Positions 44,602-54,033 of a stretch of DNA of 64,000 nucleotides are shown one piece after another. The stretch is taken from assembly GCF_000293885.2 (NCBI RefSeq), contig NZ_CP010945.1:6654001-6718000 (forward strand), read 5' to 3'. The first letter of the stretch is position 1, and each line of letters opens with the position of its first letter. The notes beneath the pieces were generated by a model that worked only from the letters and a program-made list of their open reading frames with translations, ran no database searches and was not told the origin of the DNA. The DNA comes from Pseudomonas fluorescens NCIMB 11764. Lineage in GTDB: Bacteria; Pseudomonadota; Gammaproteobacteria; Pseudomonadales; Pseudomonadaceae. Both the position numbers and the translations under genes were made by a program.

Positions 44602-45699
44602 ATGCTGCGACGACAGGCTCTGACGTTAGGTAGTTTGCTGCTGGGAGCAGTGACACTGGGCGGCTGGACGCTGTTCAAGCAAAAGGACAAGAGCCCGCTA
44701 TTGCTCTCGGCGCGGGACGATACGGATGGCAAGCATTACGCCGTCGGATATCGGTTGGACGGTACACGGGTATTCGCTACCCAGGTCGGTCAGCGTTGCC
44801 ACGACATCATCAATCATCCGGCCCTGCCGATTGCGCTGTTTGTCGCCCGTCGCCCAGGCACCGAGAGCTACCTGATCGACCTGCGCGACGGCACGCTGTT
44901 GCAAACCGTAGCCTCGCAGCCGAACCGCCATTTCTATGGTCACGCGGTGATTCACCACAGCGGCGACTGGCTGTACGCCACCGAGAACGACACGTCCGAC
45001 CCGGGTCGCGGCTTGCTCGGTGTGTATAAGTTCGAAGGCGAGCGCCTCGTGCACAGTGGCGAAATGTCCACCCACGGCATCGGCCCGCATCAGGTGTCGT
45101 GGATGCCCGATGGCGAAACCCTGGTGGTGGCCAACGGCGGGATTCGCACCGAGGCGGAAAGCCGGGTCGAGATGAACCTGAACGCCATGGAGCCGAGCCT
45201 GGTGCTGATGCAACGCGACGGTACTTTACTGAGCAAGGAAACCCTCGCCCAGCAGATGAACAGCGTGCGGCACCTGGGGATCGCCAGTGACGGCACCATC
45301 GTCGCCGGTCAGCAATTCATGGGCCCGTCCCACGAATCTTCGGAACTGTTGGCCATCAAGCGGCCCGGTCAACCGTTCGTGGCGTTCCCGGTGCCCGAGC
45401 ACCAGTTGCAGGCGATGGGGCATTACACCGCCAGCGTCGCGGTACACAGTGACTTGCGGCTGGTCGCGTTGACCGCGCCACGGGGCAATCGCTTTTTCAT
45501 CTGGGACCTGGACAGCGGTGAAGTGCGCCTCGATGCGCCACTTCCCGATTGCGCCGGGGTCGGTGCAGTGGCTGACGGTTTTGTCGTGACGTCGGGTCAA
45601 GGGCGTTGCCGTTACTACGATTGCCGCCAGACCGATCTGGTTGCTAAACCGTTGGAGCTGCCTGCGGGGCTTTGGGACAACCACCTTCATTTGATCTGA
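44602..45699 (+). CDS. DUF1513 domain-containing protein, exported
   Basis: A 365-residue protein with an N-terminal RRQALTLGSLLLGAVTLGG, Tat-like signal, followed by a WD40/lactonase-type beta-propeller (DUF1513: ARDDTDGKHYAVGYRLDG, GHAVIHHSGDWLYATEND, STHGIGPHQVSWMPDGETLVVANGG). It closes the di-haem/imelysin operon and is conserved with it. AGGG lies 8 bases before ATG 44602; an ATG at 44587 overlapping the previous stop is also possible. Function unknown. Confidence 0.88.
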   Translation: MLRRQALTLGSLLLGAVTLGGWTLFKQKDKSPLLLSARDDTDGKHYAVGYRLDGTRVFATQVGQRCHDIINHPALPIALFVARRPGTESYLIDLRDGTLLQTVASQPNRHFYGHAVIHHSGDWLYATENDTSDPGRGLLGVYKFEGERLVHSGEMSTHGIGPHQVSWMPDGETLVVANGGIRTEAESRVEMNLNAMEPSLVLMQRDGTLLSKETLAQQMNSVRHLGIASDGTIVAGQQFMGPSHESSELLAIKRPGQPFVAFPVPEHQLQAMGHYTASVAVHSDLRLVALTAPRGNRFFIWDLDSGEVRLDAPLPDCAGVGAVADGFVVTSGQGRCRYYDCRQTDLVAKPLELPAGLWDNHLHLI

Positions 45700-45726
45700 C
45701 GCCACCTCCCTTTCGGTGGATCTACC

Positions 45727-45765
45727 CTGTGGTGAGGGAGCTTGCTCCCTCACCACAGTTTTTTT
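45727..45765 (+). terminator. REP-derived intrinsic terminator
   Basis: CTGTGGTGAGGGAGC-TT-GCTCCCTCACCACAG followed by seven T. The stem is a variant REP of the GTGGCGAGGGAGC family acting as a canonical terminator. Confidence 0.85.
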
Positions 45766-45872
45766 GTTCCCCCGCAGTGCATGCTCGCCTGTGAAAAGTG
45801 GCAGTTGGATTCACTGCCGCTCTCGGAGTAATGTTCCCGTCTGTCTCATGATTTCTCCAAGGAACTGGAAAT

Positions 45873-47021
45873 ATGCTGCGTCGCCGCATGCTGATCATGT
45901 TGGGTGTTGTTCTGCTGGTCGTGCTGGTCCTGGCCGGTTATAAAGCCTTCTCCATCTACACGATGATTCAAGGCTTCTCCGCGCCGAAACCGCCTATAAG
46001 CGTTGCCGTGGCCACGGCCATCGAACGGCCCTGGCAAGCCCGCCTGCCTACCGTCGGCACGCTCACGGCGCTGCAAGGCGTAGACCTGAGCCTGGAAACC
46101 GACGGCACCGTCATCGATTTGCAGTTCGAGTCAGGGCAGAAGGTCAAGGCCGGCCAACCCCTCATGCGTCTCGACAGCGCCGTGGAAACTGCCTTTCTGG
46201 AAACCGCCCAGGCCGACCTCGGGCTGGCCCAGCTCGATTACGGTCGCGGTAGCCAACTGGTGGGCAGCCAGGCCATTTCCAAAGGCGAATTCGACCGACT
46301 TTCGGCGGTGCTGAAAAAAAGCAAAGCCACCGTCAATCAACTCAAGGCTGCGCTCGGCAAAAAAAGCATCGTTGCGCCCTTCAGCGGCACTATCGGCATT
46401 CGCCAGGTGGACGTTGGCGACTATCTTGCCAGCGGCACCATGATTGCCACTCTGCAAGACCTCAGCAGTCTCTACGTCGACTTTTTCGTGCCCGAGCAGT
46501 CGGTGCCGAAGATCGCCATCGGTCAGCCGGTCGAAATCATTGTCGCGGCCTACCCGACGCAGACCTTCCCCGGCACCATCAGCGCGATCAATCCGAAACT
46601 CGAGAACAGCACGCGCAACATGCAGGTCCGCGCGACCCTGGCCAACCCCGACGGCAAACTGTTGCCGGGCATGTTCGCCAACCTGCAGGTGATATTGCCC
46701 GACCCGCAGTTACGCGTCGTCGTGCCGGAAAGCGCGATCACGTACACGCTGTACGGCAATTCGCTGTACGTCGTCGCACAGAAAAAAACCGAAGACGGCC
46801 AGGTTGAAAAAGACGCCAAGGGTGAACCCATCCTGATCGCCGAACGCCGTTTCATCGAAACCGGTGAACGCCGCGACGGTGTGGTGGTGATTACCAAAGG
46901 TGTACGCAACGGTGAAAAAGTGGTCACCGCCGGCCAGATCAAACTGGACAACGGCGCACACATTGCCATCAGCGACGACAAGACTTTAGCCGAGCAGAAC
47001 AGCCCGCCGCGCGCGGACTGA
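45873..47021 (+). CDS. mexV: RND efflux periplasmic adaptor (MexV-like)
   Basis: A 382-residue membrane-fusion protein. It has an N-terminal membrane anchor (MLIMLGVVLLVVLVLAGY), a lipoyl domain (VDLSLETDGTVIDLQFESGQKVKAGQPL), a helical hairpin, and a beta-barrel (GIRQVDVGDYLASGTMI). It joins the pump to an outer-membrane channel; none is encoded here. It is co-transcribed with the pump gene 13 bases downstream. Gene order after the DUF1513 gene matches mexVW of P. aeruginosa. Confidence 0.88.
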   Translation: MLRRRMLIMLGVVLLVVLVLAGYKAFSIYTMIQGFSAPKPPISVAVATAIERPWQARLPTVGTLTALQGVDLSLETDGTVIDLQFESGQKVKAGQPLMRLDSAVETAFLETAQADLGLAQLDYGRGSQLVGSQAISKGEFDRLSAVLKKSKATVNQLKAALGKKSIVAPFSGTIGIRQVDVGDYLASGTMIATLQDLSSLYVDFFVPEQSVPKIAIGQPVEIIVAAYPTQTFPGTISAINPKLENSTRNMQVRATLANPDGKLLPGMFANLQVILPDPQLRVVVPESAITYTLYGNSLYVVAQKKTEDGQVEKDAKGEPILIAERRFIETGERRDGVVVITKGVRNGEKVVTAGQIKLDNGAHIAISDDKTLAEQNSPPRAD

Positions 47022-47034
47022 TCAAGGAATCCCC

Positions 47035-50000
47035 ATGGCTTTTACCGACCCGTTCATCCGCCGCCCGGTGCTCGCCTCCGTGGTCAGCCTGCTGATTGTG
47101 CTGCTGGGTTTCCAGGCCTGGAGCAAGCTACCGCTGCGCCAGTATCCGCAAATGGAAAACGCCCTGATCACGGTGACCACCGCGTATCCCGGCGCCAACG
47201 CCGAAACCATCCAGGGCTACATCACGCAACCGATGCAGCAAAGCCTGGCGAGTGCCGAAGGCATCGACTACATGACCTCGGTCAGTCGCCAGAACTTCTC
47301 GGTGATCTCGATCTACGCGCGCGTCGGTTCCAACAGCGACCGATTGTTCACCGAGTTGCTGGCCAAGGCCAACGAAGTGAAAAACAAGTTGCCTCAGGAC
47401 GCCGAAGACCCGGTACTGAGCAAGGAGGCCGCCGACGCCTCGGCGCTGATGTACATCAGCTTCTTCAGCAAGGAACTGAGCAACCCGCAGATCACCGACT
47501 ACCTGTCGCGGGTCATCCAGCCCAAACTTGCCACCTTGCCGGGCATGGCCGAGGCCGAGATTCTCGGCAACCAGGTGTTCGCCATGCGCCTGTGGCTGGA
47601 CCCGGTGAAACTGGCTGGCTTCGGCCTGAGCGCCAGCGATGTGACCGATGCCGTGCGCAAGTACAACTTCCTTTCCGCTGCCGGTGAAGTGAAAGGCGAG
47701 TACGTGGTCACCAGCATCAACGCCAACACCGAGCTCAAATCCGCGCAAGCCTTCGCTGCGATTCCACTCAAGGTCGATGGTGACAGCCGCGTGCTGCTCA
47801 GTGATGTCGCGCGGGTGGAAATGGGCGCGGAGAACTACGACACCATCAGCTCCTTTGGTGGCACGCCCTCGGTCTACATCGGCATCAAGGCCACCCCCGG
47901 CGCGAACCCGCTGGACGTGATCAAGGAAGTGCGCAAGATCATGCCGGACCTTGAGGCCCAGCTGCCGCCGAACCTCAAGGGTGAAATCGCCTACGACGCC
48001 ACACTGTTCATCCAGGCTTCGATCGACGAAGTGGTGAAAACCCTGTTCGAAGCGGTGCTGATCGTGATCGTGGTCGTGTTCCTGTTCCTCGGGGCGCTGC
48101 GCTCGGTCGTGATCCCGGTGGTGACGATTCCGCTGTCGATGATCGGCGTGATGTTCTTCATGCAGATGATGGGCTACTCGATCAACCTGCTGACCCTGCT
48201 GGCGATGGTGTTGGCCATCGGCCTGGTGGTGGACGACGCCATCGTGGTGGTGGAAAACATTCACCGGCACATCGAGGAAGGCAAGCCCCCGCTGGACGCG
48301 GCTATCGAGGGTGCACGGGAAATCGCCATGCCGGTGGTCTCGATGACCATCACCCTGGCGGCGGTCTACGCGCCCATCGGTTTCCTGACCGGCCTCACCG
48401 GAGCGCTGTTCAAGGAGTTCGCCCTGACCCTGGCCGGGGCGGTGGTGATCTCCGGCATCGTCGCCCTGACGCTGTCGCCGATGATGTGCGCCTTCCTGCT
48501 GCGCCACGACGAAAACCCCAGCGGCCTGGCTCACCGGCTGGACCTGATTTTCGAAGGCCTCAAGCGCCGCTACCAGCGTCTGTTGCACGGAACGCTCAAC
48601 ACGCGGCCGGTGGTGCTGGTGTTCGCGGTGATCGTACTGTGCCTGATTCCGGTGCTGCTCACCTTCACCAAGTCGGAACTGGCACCGGACGAGGATCAGG
48701 GCATCATCTTCATGCTGGCCAGCGCCCCGCAGCCAACCAACCTTGATTACCTGAACACCTACACCGACGAATTCATCAGCATCTTCAAGGCGTTTCCCGA
48801 GTACTACTCCTCGTTCCAGATCAACGGCTTCAACGGCGTGCAATCGGGGATTGGCGGTTTCCTGCTCAAACCGTGGAACGAGCGCGATCGCACGCAAATG
48901 GAAATCCTGCCCGAGGTGCAGAGCAAACTGGAGAGCATTCCGGGATTGCAGGTTTTCGGCTTCAACCTGCCCTCCCTGCCGGGCACCGGCGAGGGGCTAC
49001 CGTTTCAGTTCGTCGTCAATACCGCCAACGATTACGAGTCGCTGTTGCAAGTGATGGACCGGGTGAAGAAACGCGCGATGGCGTCCGGCAAGTTCGCCTT
49101 CGTCGACGTCGACCTGGCGTTCGACAAACCCGAAGTCGTGGTCGATATCGATCGCGCCAAGGCCGCGCAGATGGGTGTGTCGATGCAGGATCTGGGCGGG
49201 ACATTGGCGACGTTGCTGGGTGAAGCGGAAATCAACCGTTTCACCATTGAAGGCCGCAGTTACAAAGTGATCGCGCAGGTTGAACGGCCATTCCGGGACA
49301 ACCCCGGCTGGCTGAACAACTATTACGTGAAAAACACCAAGGGTGAGCTGCTGGCCCTGTCGACCCTGATCACCGTTTCCGACCGGGCCCGCCCACGGCA
49401 ATTGAATCAGTTCCAGCAGCTCAACTCGGCCATTCTCTCCGGGGTTCCGCTGGTGAGCATGGGTGAAGCCCTCGACGCGGTGCGGCAGATTGCCCGGGAA
49501 GAGGCGCCGGCGGGTTTTGCCGTCGACTATGCCGGGGCATCGCGGCAGTACGTTCAGGAAGGTAGCGCGCTGTGGGTGACGTTTGCCCTGGCGCTGGCGA
49601 TCATTTTCCTGGTGCTGGCGGCTCAGTTCGAAAGTTTCCGCGACCCGTTGGTGATTCTGGTGACGGTGCCGCTGTCGATCTGTGGTGCGTTGATCCCGCT
49701 GTTCCTCGGCTGGTCGAGCATGAACATCTACACCCAGGTCGGGCTGGTGACGCTGATCGGGCTGATCAGCAAGCACGGGATCCTGATCGTCGAATTCGCC
49801 AACCAGCTGCGCAAGGAAAAGGGCCTGACGCCGCGCGAGGCGGTCGAGGAGGCAGCGGCCATACGCCTGCGCCCGGTGTTGATGACCACCGCGGCGATGG
49901 TGTTCGGCATGGTGCCGTTGATCATTGCCTCCGGCGCGGGCGCTGTCAGCCGGTTCGACATCGGCACGGTGATCGCTACGGGGATGTCGATCGGGACGCT

Positions 50001-50070
50001 GTTTACGTTGTTCGTATTGCCGTGTGTGTACACGTTGTTGGCTAAACCCGATAAACCTGTAAACGCTTGA
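47035..50070 (+). CDS. mexW: RND multidrug efflux pump (MexW-like)
   Basis: A 1011-residue HAE1-type inner-membrane pump with 12 helices and two large periplasmic loops. Signatures are FIRRPVLASVVSLLIVLLGF at the N-terminus, the proton-relay Asp pair in LAIGLVVDDAIVVVENIHRH, and LISKHGILIVEFANQLR in the second half. It exports varied toxic compounds by H+ antiport. The length is typical and the frame intact. No regulator gene is adjacent. Confidence 0.92.
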   Translation: MAFTDPFIRRPVLASVVSLLIVLLGFQAWSKLPLRQYPQMENALITVTTAYPGANAETIQGYITQPMQQSLASAEGIDYMTSVSRQNFSVISIYARVGSNSDRLFTELLAKANEVKNKLPQDAEDPVLSKEAADASALMYISFFSKELSNPQITDYLSRVIQPKLATLPGMAEAEILGNQVFAMRLWLDPVKLAGFGLSASDVTDAVRKYNFLSAAGEVKGEYVVTSINANTELKSAQAFAAIPLKVDGDSRVLLSDVARVEMGAENYDTISSFGGTPSVYIGIKATPGANPLDVIKEVRKIMPDLEAQLPPNLKGEIAYDATLFIQASIDEVVKTLFEAVLIVIVVVFLFLGALRSVVIPVVTIPLSMIGVMFFMQMMGYSINLLTLLAMVLAIGLVVDDAIVVVENIHRHIEEGKPPLDAAIEGAREIAMPVVSMTITLAAVYAPIGFLTGLTGALFKEFALTLAGAVVISGIVALTLSPMMCAFLLRHDENPSGLAHRLDLIFEGLKRRYQRLLHGTLNTRPVVLVFAVIVLCLIPVLLTFTKSELAPDEDQGIIFMLASAPQPTNLDYLNTYTDEFISIFKAFPEYYSSFQINGFNGVQSGIGGFLLKPWNERDRTQMEILPEVQSKLESIPGLQVFGFNLPSLPGTGEGLPFQFVVNTANDYESLLQVMDRVKKRAMASGKFAFVDVDLAFDKPEVVVDIDRAKAAQMGVSMQDLGGTLATLLGEAEINRFTIEGRSYKVIAQVERPFRDNPGWLNNYYVKNTKGELLALSTLITVSDRARPRQLNQFQQLNSAILSGVPLVSMGEALDAVRQIAREEAPAGFAVDYAGASRQYVQEGSALWVTFALALAIIFLVLAAQFESFRDPLVILVTVPLSICGALIPLFLGWSSMNIYTQVGLVTLIGLISKHGILIVEFANQLRKEKGLTPREAVEEAAAIRLRPVLMTTAAMVFGMVPLIIASGAGAVSRFDIGTVIATGMSIGTLFTLFVLPCVYTLLAKPDKPVNA

Positions 50071-50108
50071 CCCTTGCAGGAGCCGGAAAGCCGGCTCCTG
50101 CAAGGGTC
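50069..50108 (+). repeat. Long hairpin overlapping the mexW stop codon
   Basis: GACCCTTGCAGGAGCCGG and CCGGCTCCTGCAAGGGTC form a perfect 18-base stem with a 4-base loop. The stem's first two bases are the last two of the mexW TGA. No T-run; more likely a transcript-stabilising REP-like element than a terminator. Confidence 0.75.
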
Positions 50109-50138
50109 GACGCAGGTCTCGAGTCATCGGGCATAAAC

Positions 50139-50168
50139 AAAAGGCCTCGCATATGCGAGGCCTTTTAT
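50139..50168. terminator. Bidirectional intrinsic terminator between mexW and the small minus-strand gene
   Basis: AAAAGGCCTCGCAT and ATGCGAGGCCTTTT are perfectly palindromic, with T-runs in both directions, between convergent genes. Confidence 0.9.
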
Positions 50169-50184
50169 TTGGGCTTCAATCTGG

Positions 50185-50412
50185 TCAACTCTGCGGCCTC
50201 AGTCCTTGAGAAAGTCCGAACATGAACAGCAATAAATCATGATCGGGTTGGGTTGCAACGGTTGCCTTCGCAACCCGTGGCATCGGACAACGCGTGTCCC
50301 CGTTCACTGAACTGAGGACTTGCGTGCGGGGCTGCTCCCAAGCCGCCACCGCCAGTGAAGCAACTGCCAAGGCTCCTATTAAAAACAAACCTCGTGCAAT
50401 TTCGAGTTTCAT
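50185..50412 (-). CDS. Small exported protein of unknown function
   Basis: A 75-residue protein with a signal-like helix (GLFLIGALAVASLAVAAW) and a mature part holding one cysteine (DTRCPMPRVAKATVATQPDHDLLLFMFGLSQG). It is encoded 2 bases after the InaA-kinase gene stop, on the same strand and ending at the bidirectional terminator, so it is probably the last gene of the ColR-controlled unit. Confidence 0.65.
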   Translation of the reverse strand: MKLEIARGLFLIGALAVASLAVAAWEQPRTQVLSSVNGDTRCPMPRVAKATVATQPDHDLLLFMFGLSQGLRPQS

Positions 50413-50414
50413 TG

Positions 50415-51125
50415 CTATAAACCCTTGATAGCGCTGCCAAACGCTGTCTCATAAAGGTAGACGAGTTTCTTCCAGTCTGTCGTGCTGAACGACGAGTGGC
50501 GACGCAGTTGCTTCAGGTCATGGGACGCGGCGCGACGGGCGGTCAAACGCTGACGGCATTTCTCCAGATCGATCAACGCAACTTCGACTTTCGTCGCCTC
50601 GCCCTCACCGGTAACCCGGACAAAGACGTGCTTGATGTAGAGGCAACTGTGCTGCCACCGCCCCTTGTGCATGCGCACCAGGTTATCGGCCAGTTCCTTC
50701 AGCACGCGATCATGCACCGCCTCGCCATGACGTTCGCGGCCACCGCCTGCGTACCAGTGCTCGATTTCCTCAAAACCGTCCAGAGCCTTGGTCACCAACA
50801 ACGCGCGCCACTTGTGGACAGGATCGCGTTGCGCACCACAGAAAATTATCTCCGGAACACGCACGCCGATCCGACTCAACCCGATGAGCGCGTCCCGCTC
50901 ACGCAGCACCGTCGGCCGACCCAACGGGTACTGCCAGCTGAGATAGACATGCCCGTTCTGACGCTTGGCGTAGAACAACTGTCCATCAATGCTCCTGATG
51001 CGTTGCACACCACTTTCACCACCGCGACGAACGTTAGGCTCTTCAACCCATTCGCCCTGCTGGTTCCAGTAATAGTCAAAGTCCCGGGAATCGATGTCCG
51101 CATCTGCTGCATATTGCACTGCCAT
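50415..51125 (-). CDS. inaA: InaA/WapQ-like lipopolysaccharide kinase
   Basis: A 236-residue protein kinase-like fold of the InaA/RfaP type. Visible are LGRPTVLRERDALIGLSRIGVRVPEIIF, the HSCLYIKHVFV segment that stands where HxDLxxxN is expected, and ALIDLEKCR as the metal-binding strand. Relatives phosphorylate LPS core heptose. It starts 3 bases after the methyltransferase gene. In P. fluorescens this position beside colRS is occupied by wapQ. Changes in the catalytic loop mean activity is not certain. Confidence 0.82.
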   Translation of the reverse strand: MAVQYAADADIDSRDFDYYWNQQGEWVEEPNVRRGGESGVQRIRSIDGQLFYAKRQNGHVYLSWQYPLGRPTVLRERDALIGLSRIGVRVPEIIFCGAQRDPVHKWRALLVTKALDGFEEIEHWYAGGGRERHGEAVHDRVLKELADNLVRMHKGRWQHSCLYIKHVFVRVTGEGEATKVEVALIDLEKCRQRLTARRAASHDLKQLRRHSSFSTTDWKKLVYLYETAFGSAIKGL

Positions 51126-51128
51126 CAG

Positions 51129-51800
51129 TTACCTCTTGCGTAATACATAAACCCGCCACATGGCATAGAGCGGTATAAAGTCCAGTTGTTCCTGAATACA
51201 GAACCCCGCCTGCTCGAATTCCTTTTCGACCGTAGCAGCCGGTAACACAAACCGATTTTGGTAACCTTCCTGTTCACGCTTTTTCTCGGAGCGCTTGCGT
51301 TTCCAGGCTTTGAAATTGCCGTCGACCCATAACGAAAGGATCACGCTGTCACGGCTGACGCGCTCGAATTCACGCAGAATGGCCAGTCGATGCTCGGCTT
51401 CACCGATGTGGTGCAGCAAACGCATGCAAAAAATGCTGTCGACGGCGTTATCAGGCAAGGCGATGTCGAATGCAGAAGTGTGCAAGGGTTGTACCCTTTT
51501 CACGACTTGCGCGGGTTGCGCCTGCAAAGCGATCTTGAGCATGGATTCGGAGTTGTCCGCACCGATGATCACCCGGTTGGTTTTTTCCGCCAGCAATGGC
51601 CAGAAACGTCCGGCACCACAGGGTAGATCGAGGACAAGTCCGGGTTCGCCGACCAACGCCAGTGCCTTGCGCGCCAGTTGTTCATCGCGCCAATGGGACA
51701 GTCGACGGCCGAGGCCGTCCTGATGTTTTTGCAGGTATTTCCGAGCGTGCTGATCGTCGTACTTATCGGAAAAATCGAGTTTGATCGGGGCGGCCATCAT
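51129..51800 (-). CDS. Class I SAM-dependent methyltransferase (orf222/warB-like)
   Basis: A 223-residue methyltransferase. Motif I is VLDLPCGAGRFWPLLA (SAM loop), then IGADNSESML and DIALPDNAVDSIFCMRLLHHIGE. AGGAG is 6 bases before the ATG at 51800. It sits downstream of colS with 174 bases between, and a ColR-box-like site lies 69-84 bases upstream. Together with the kinase gene it forms an envelope-modification unit known from other pseudomonads. The substrate (probably an LPS or lipid component) is inferred. Confidence 0.85.
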   Translation of the reverse strand: MMAAPIKLDFSDKYDDQHARKYLQKHQDGLGRRLSHWRDEQLARKALALVGEPGLVLDLPCGAGRFWPLLAEKTNRVIIGADNSESMLKIALQAQPAQVVKRVQPLHTSAFDIALPDNAVDSIFCMRLLHHIGEAEHRLAILREFERVSRDSVILSLWVDGNFKAWKRKRSEKKREQEGYQNRFVLPAATVEKEFEQAGFCIQEQLDFIPLYAMWRVYVLRKR

Positions 51801-51868
51801 CAAGGACTCCTGAACGTCTGATGACAATTACCTTAGGTAGCGCCGTGTCAGCGTCCGGTCATGCCTTT

Positions 51869-51884
51869 GTGAAAAAATTGTCAT
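51869..51884 (-). promoter_or_regulatory. Candidate ColR box upstream of the methyltransferase-kinase unit
   Basis: On the minus strand, ATGACAATTTTTTCAC. Compared with the ColR consensus as I recall it (YYNASNNYTTTTTCAC), only the first base differs. Confidence 0.6.
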
Positions 51885-51974
51885 GTTAACCCCCGAATTA
51901 TTTCAGGGTTTTACATGAGCAAAATGATGGCTTAGGGCCACCCAACACCAGGCGTTCGATCAGTACGAGGGTGG

Positions 51975-53243
51975 TTAACCCAGTTCCACCTGAAACCGAC
52001 AGCCGTGAGGCTCCATGTTGGTCAGACTGACGCTCCACCCCTGGTTTTCGCAAATCCGCTGCACCAGCGACAGGCCCAGTCCCAGGCCCTCGCCGCGTTT
52101 TTCATTACCCCGCACGAAAGGCTCGAACATCGCTTCGCGTTTTTCCTCGGGAATGCCTACGCCACTGTCTTCGACCCGGAAACCCGTAGTGGTCAGGGTC
52201 AAGCGAATGAAACCCTGTTCGGTGTAATGCAGCGCATTGCGCAACAGGTTGCCCATGACCGCGTGCAGAAGCGTGGCGTTGTAGCAGGTGCTGTCCGGAT
52301 TGCCCGGTTCGAACATCAGCGACAGCCCTTTGGCCTCGATCGGTTCGCGCCACAGGTTGAGCAGACCGTCGGCGACCTGGGCCAGCGACTGTTGCGGCGC
52401 CATACTGGCGTCTTCACGTTGGGCGCGGGCCAGCATCAGAAAGGTCTGCACCAGCTCGCGCATCTCTTCGCAGGCACGGGCGATTCGTTCGACCTGAGCC
52501 CGACCGCGCTGGTCGATGCCGGAGTTTTCCAGCAACAGCTCACAGGAACTGGCCAACACCATCAACGGGGTGCGCAACTCGTGGCTGACGTCACTGGTGA
52601 ACAAGCGCTCCCGGGTCAATGCCTGGCGCAGGCGACCGAGGGTGGCGTCGAAAGCCACGGCCAGCTCGCCCACTTCATCCGCGGCATAGTCCGGTGCCAG
52701 CGGTGGCGCCAGCCCCAGCAACTGGTCGCGGTGGCGCACCTGACGGGCCAGCCGCACCACAGGCGCCATCACCTTGCGCGCCAGGATCCAGCCGAGGAAT
52801 ACCGCCAACGCCAGACTCAGGACGAAGCCCACCAGCACCACGGCGAACAACACCCGCTCCCGTTCTTCGAAATCACTCTGGTCCTGCAGCAACACATAAC
52901 GCCGGCCATCGACGACTTCGACCATCGCGTGATACGACAGCTGCTCGCGAAACACTTCGTGGAAACCCGGATCAAGATGGCGCAAATCCTTGGGCAGCTC
53001 GAAATCGCCCGGTCCGCCGCTGAAATAGAACAGCTGGTCCGGCTCGGGGCGATGGCTCCAGTCCGACACACTGTCCATCAACAGCAGGCGTTGCAAATCC
53101 CCGCCGAGGCCTGCCGAAATCAGTTTTTCTTCTACCAGGTGCACGGTCGCCACAATCCCCATGGCGAAGGCCCCGGCCACCAATGCGCTCATCAGCGCAA
53201 AGGCGATGATGATCCGTTGAGCAAGGCTCTGTCTAAACTCCAT
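51975..53243 (-). CDS. colS: Sensor histidine kinase ColS
   Basis: A 422-residue membrane kinase. It has helices at about residues 10-32 and 133-155 (LFAVVLVGFVLSLALAVFLGW). The periplasmic loop between them is acidic, with HEVFRE and EERE near the second helix, and ColS is known to sense zinc/iron through a periplasmic ExxE motif. HAMP and HisKA (FTSDVSHELRTPLMVL) follow, then an ATPase domain (NLLRNALHYTEQG, DSGVGIPEE, GLGLGLSLV). The start at 53243 overlaps the colR stop by 11 bases. ATG at 53243 is used rather than the longer frame. Flanking genes match the known colRS locus. Confidence 0.9.
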   Translation of the reverse strand: MEFRQSLAQRIIIAFALMSALVAGAFAMGIVATVHLVEEKLISAGLGGDLQRLLLMDSVSDWSHRPEPDQLFYFSGGPGDFELPKDLRHLDPGFHEVFREQLSYHAMVEVVDGRRYVLLQDQSDFEERERVLFAVVLVGFVLSLALAVFLGWILARKVMAPVVRLARQVRHRDQLLGLAPPLAPDYAADEVGELAVAFDATLGRLRQALTRERLFTSDVSHELRTPLMVLASSCELLLENSGIDQRGRAQVERIARACEEMRELVQTFLMLARAQREDASMAPQQSLAQVADGLLNLWREPIEAKGLSLMFEPGNPDSTCYNATLLHAVMGNLLRNALHYTEQGFIRLTLTTTGFRVEDSGVGIPEEKREAMFEPFVRGNEKRGEGLGLGLSLVQRICENQGWSVSLTNMEPHGCRFQVELG

Positions 53244-53916
53244 CACGGCCCTCGGCCAAGCGATAACCCACACCGTGCACGGTTTGCAGCAAAGGCTTGG
53301 CGAACGGTTTATCGATCACCTGACGCAATTGGTGGACGTGGCTGCGCAGGCTGTCACTGTCCGGGCAATCATCGCCCCACAGGGCTTCTTCGAGAATTTC
53401 CCGGCGCAGGACGTGCGGGCTTTTCTGCATCAGCACAGCCAGCAACTTCAGGCCCACCGGGTTGAGCTTCAGCAAGCGCCCTTCGCGGGTGACTTCCAGG
53501 GTATCGAGGTCGTAACTCAAATCCCCGACCTGCAAGGTACGACGGCCGCCGCCCTGTGCCCGACGCATCACGGCTTCGATCCGCGCAGCCAGTTCAGACA
53601 GGGCAAAGGGTTTGATCAGGTAATCGTCGGCGCCGGACTTGAAGCCTTGCAGGCGGTCGTCCAGTTGATCGCGGGCCGTGAGCATGATCACCGGCGTGTC
53701 GCGACGGGCGTCTTCGCGCAGGCGTTTGCACAAGGTGTAGCCGTCGATGCCGGGCAACATGATGTCGAGCACGATCAAATCGTAGTGCTCGGTGGCCGCC
53801 AGGTGCAGGCCTGACAAACCATCCTGCGCGCAATCCACGGTGTAGCCCTTGAGCCCCAGGTAATCGGCCAGATTGGCCAGGATATCGCGGTTATCTTCAA
53901 CCAACAGAATGCGCAT
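53233..53916 (-). CDS. colR: Response regulator ColR (OmpR family)
   Basis: A 227-residue regulator. D51 in LIVLDIMLPGID is the phosphorylated residue, with acidic E7-D8; a C-terminal winged helix has the OmpR shape (LLKLNPVGLKLLAVLMQKSPHVLRREILEEALWGDDCPDSDSLRSHVHQLR). GGAGG is just before the ATG at 53916; an upstream GTG is less likely. ColR controls outer-membrane and metal-tolerance genes in Pseudomonas. It is transcribed with colS. Confidence 0.93.
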   Translation of the reverse strand: MRILLVEDNRDILANLADYLGLKGYTVDCAQDGLSGLHLAATEHYDLIVLDIMLPGIDGYTLCKRLREDARRDTPVIMLTARDQLDDRLQGFKSGADDYLIKPFALSELAARIEAVMRRAQGGGRRTLQVGDLSYDLDTLEVTREGRLLKLNPVGLKLLAVLMQKSPHVLRREILEEALWGDDCPDSDSLRSHVHQLRQVIDKPFAKPLLQTVHGVGYRLAEGRDGV

Positions 53917-54033
53917 GGGCACCTCCTCCGTACACAGTAACGGCCGTCTTGGCCCGCGCAGCTTAAGGCCTGGCGTGGCTGAGGGCTAGGACTGCGTGCA
54001 GTGGAAAACCCTGCCGGCAAACCTGTCGAGCCC

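Noticed and set aside
47128..48897. 589-codon minus-strand open frame opposite mexW
   Set aside because: His/Asp/Arg-rich translation typical of the antisense of GC-rich genes; mexW is certain.
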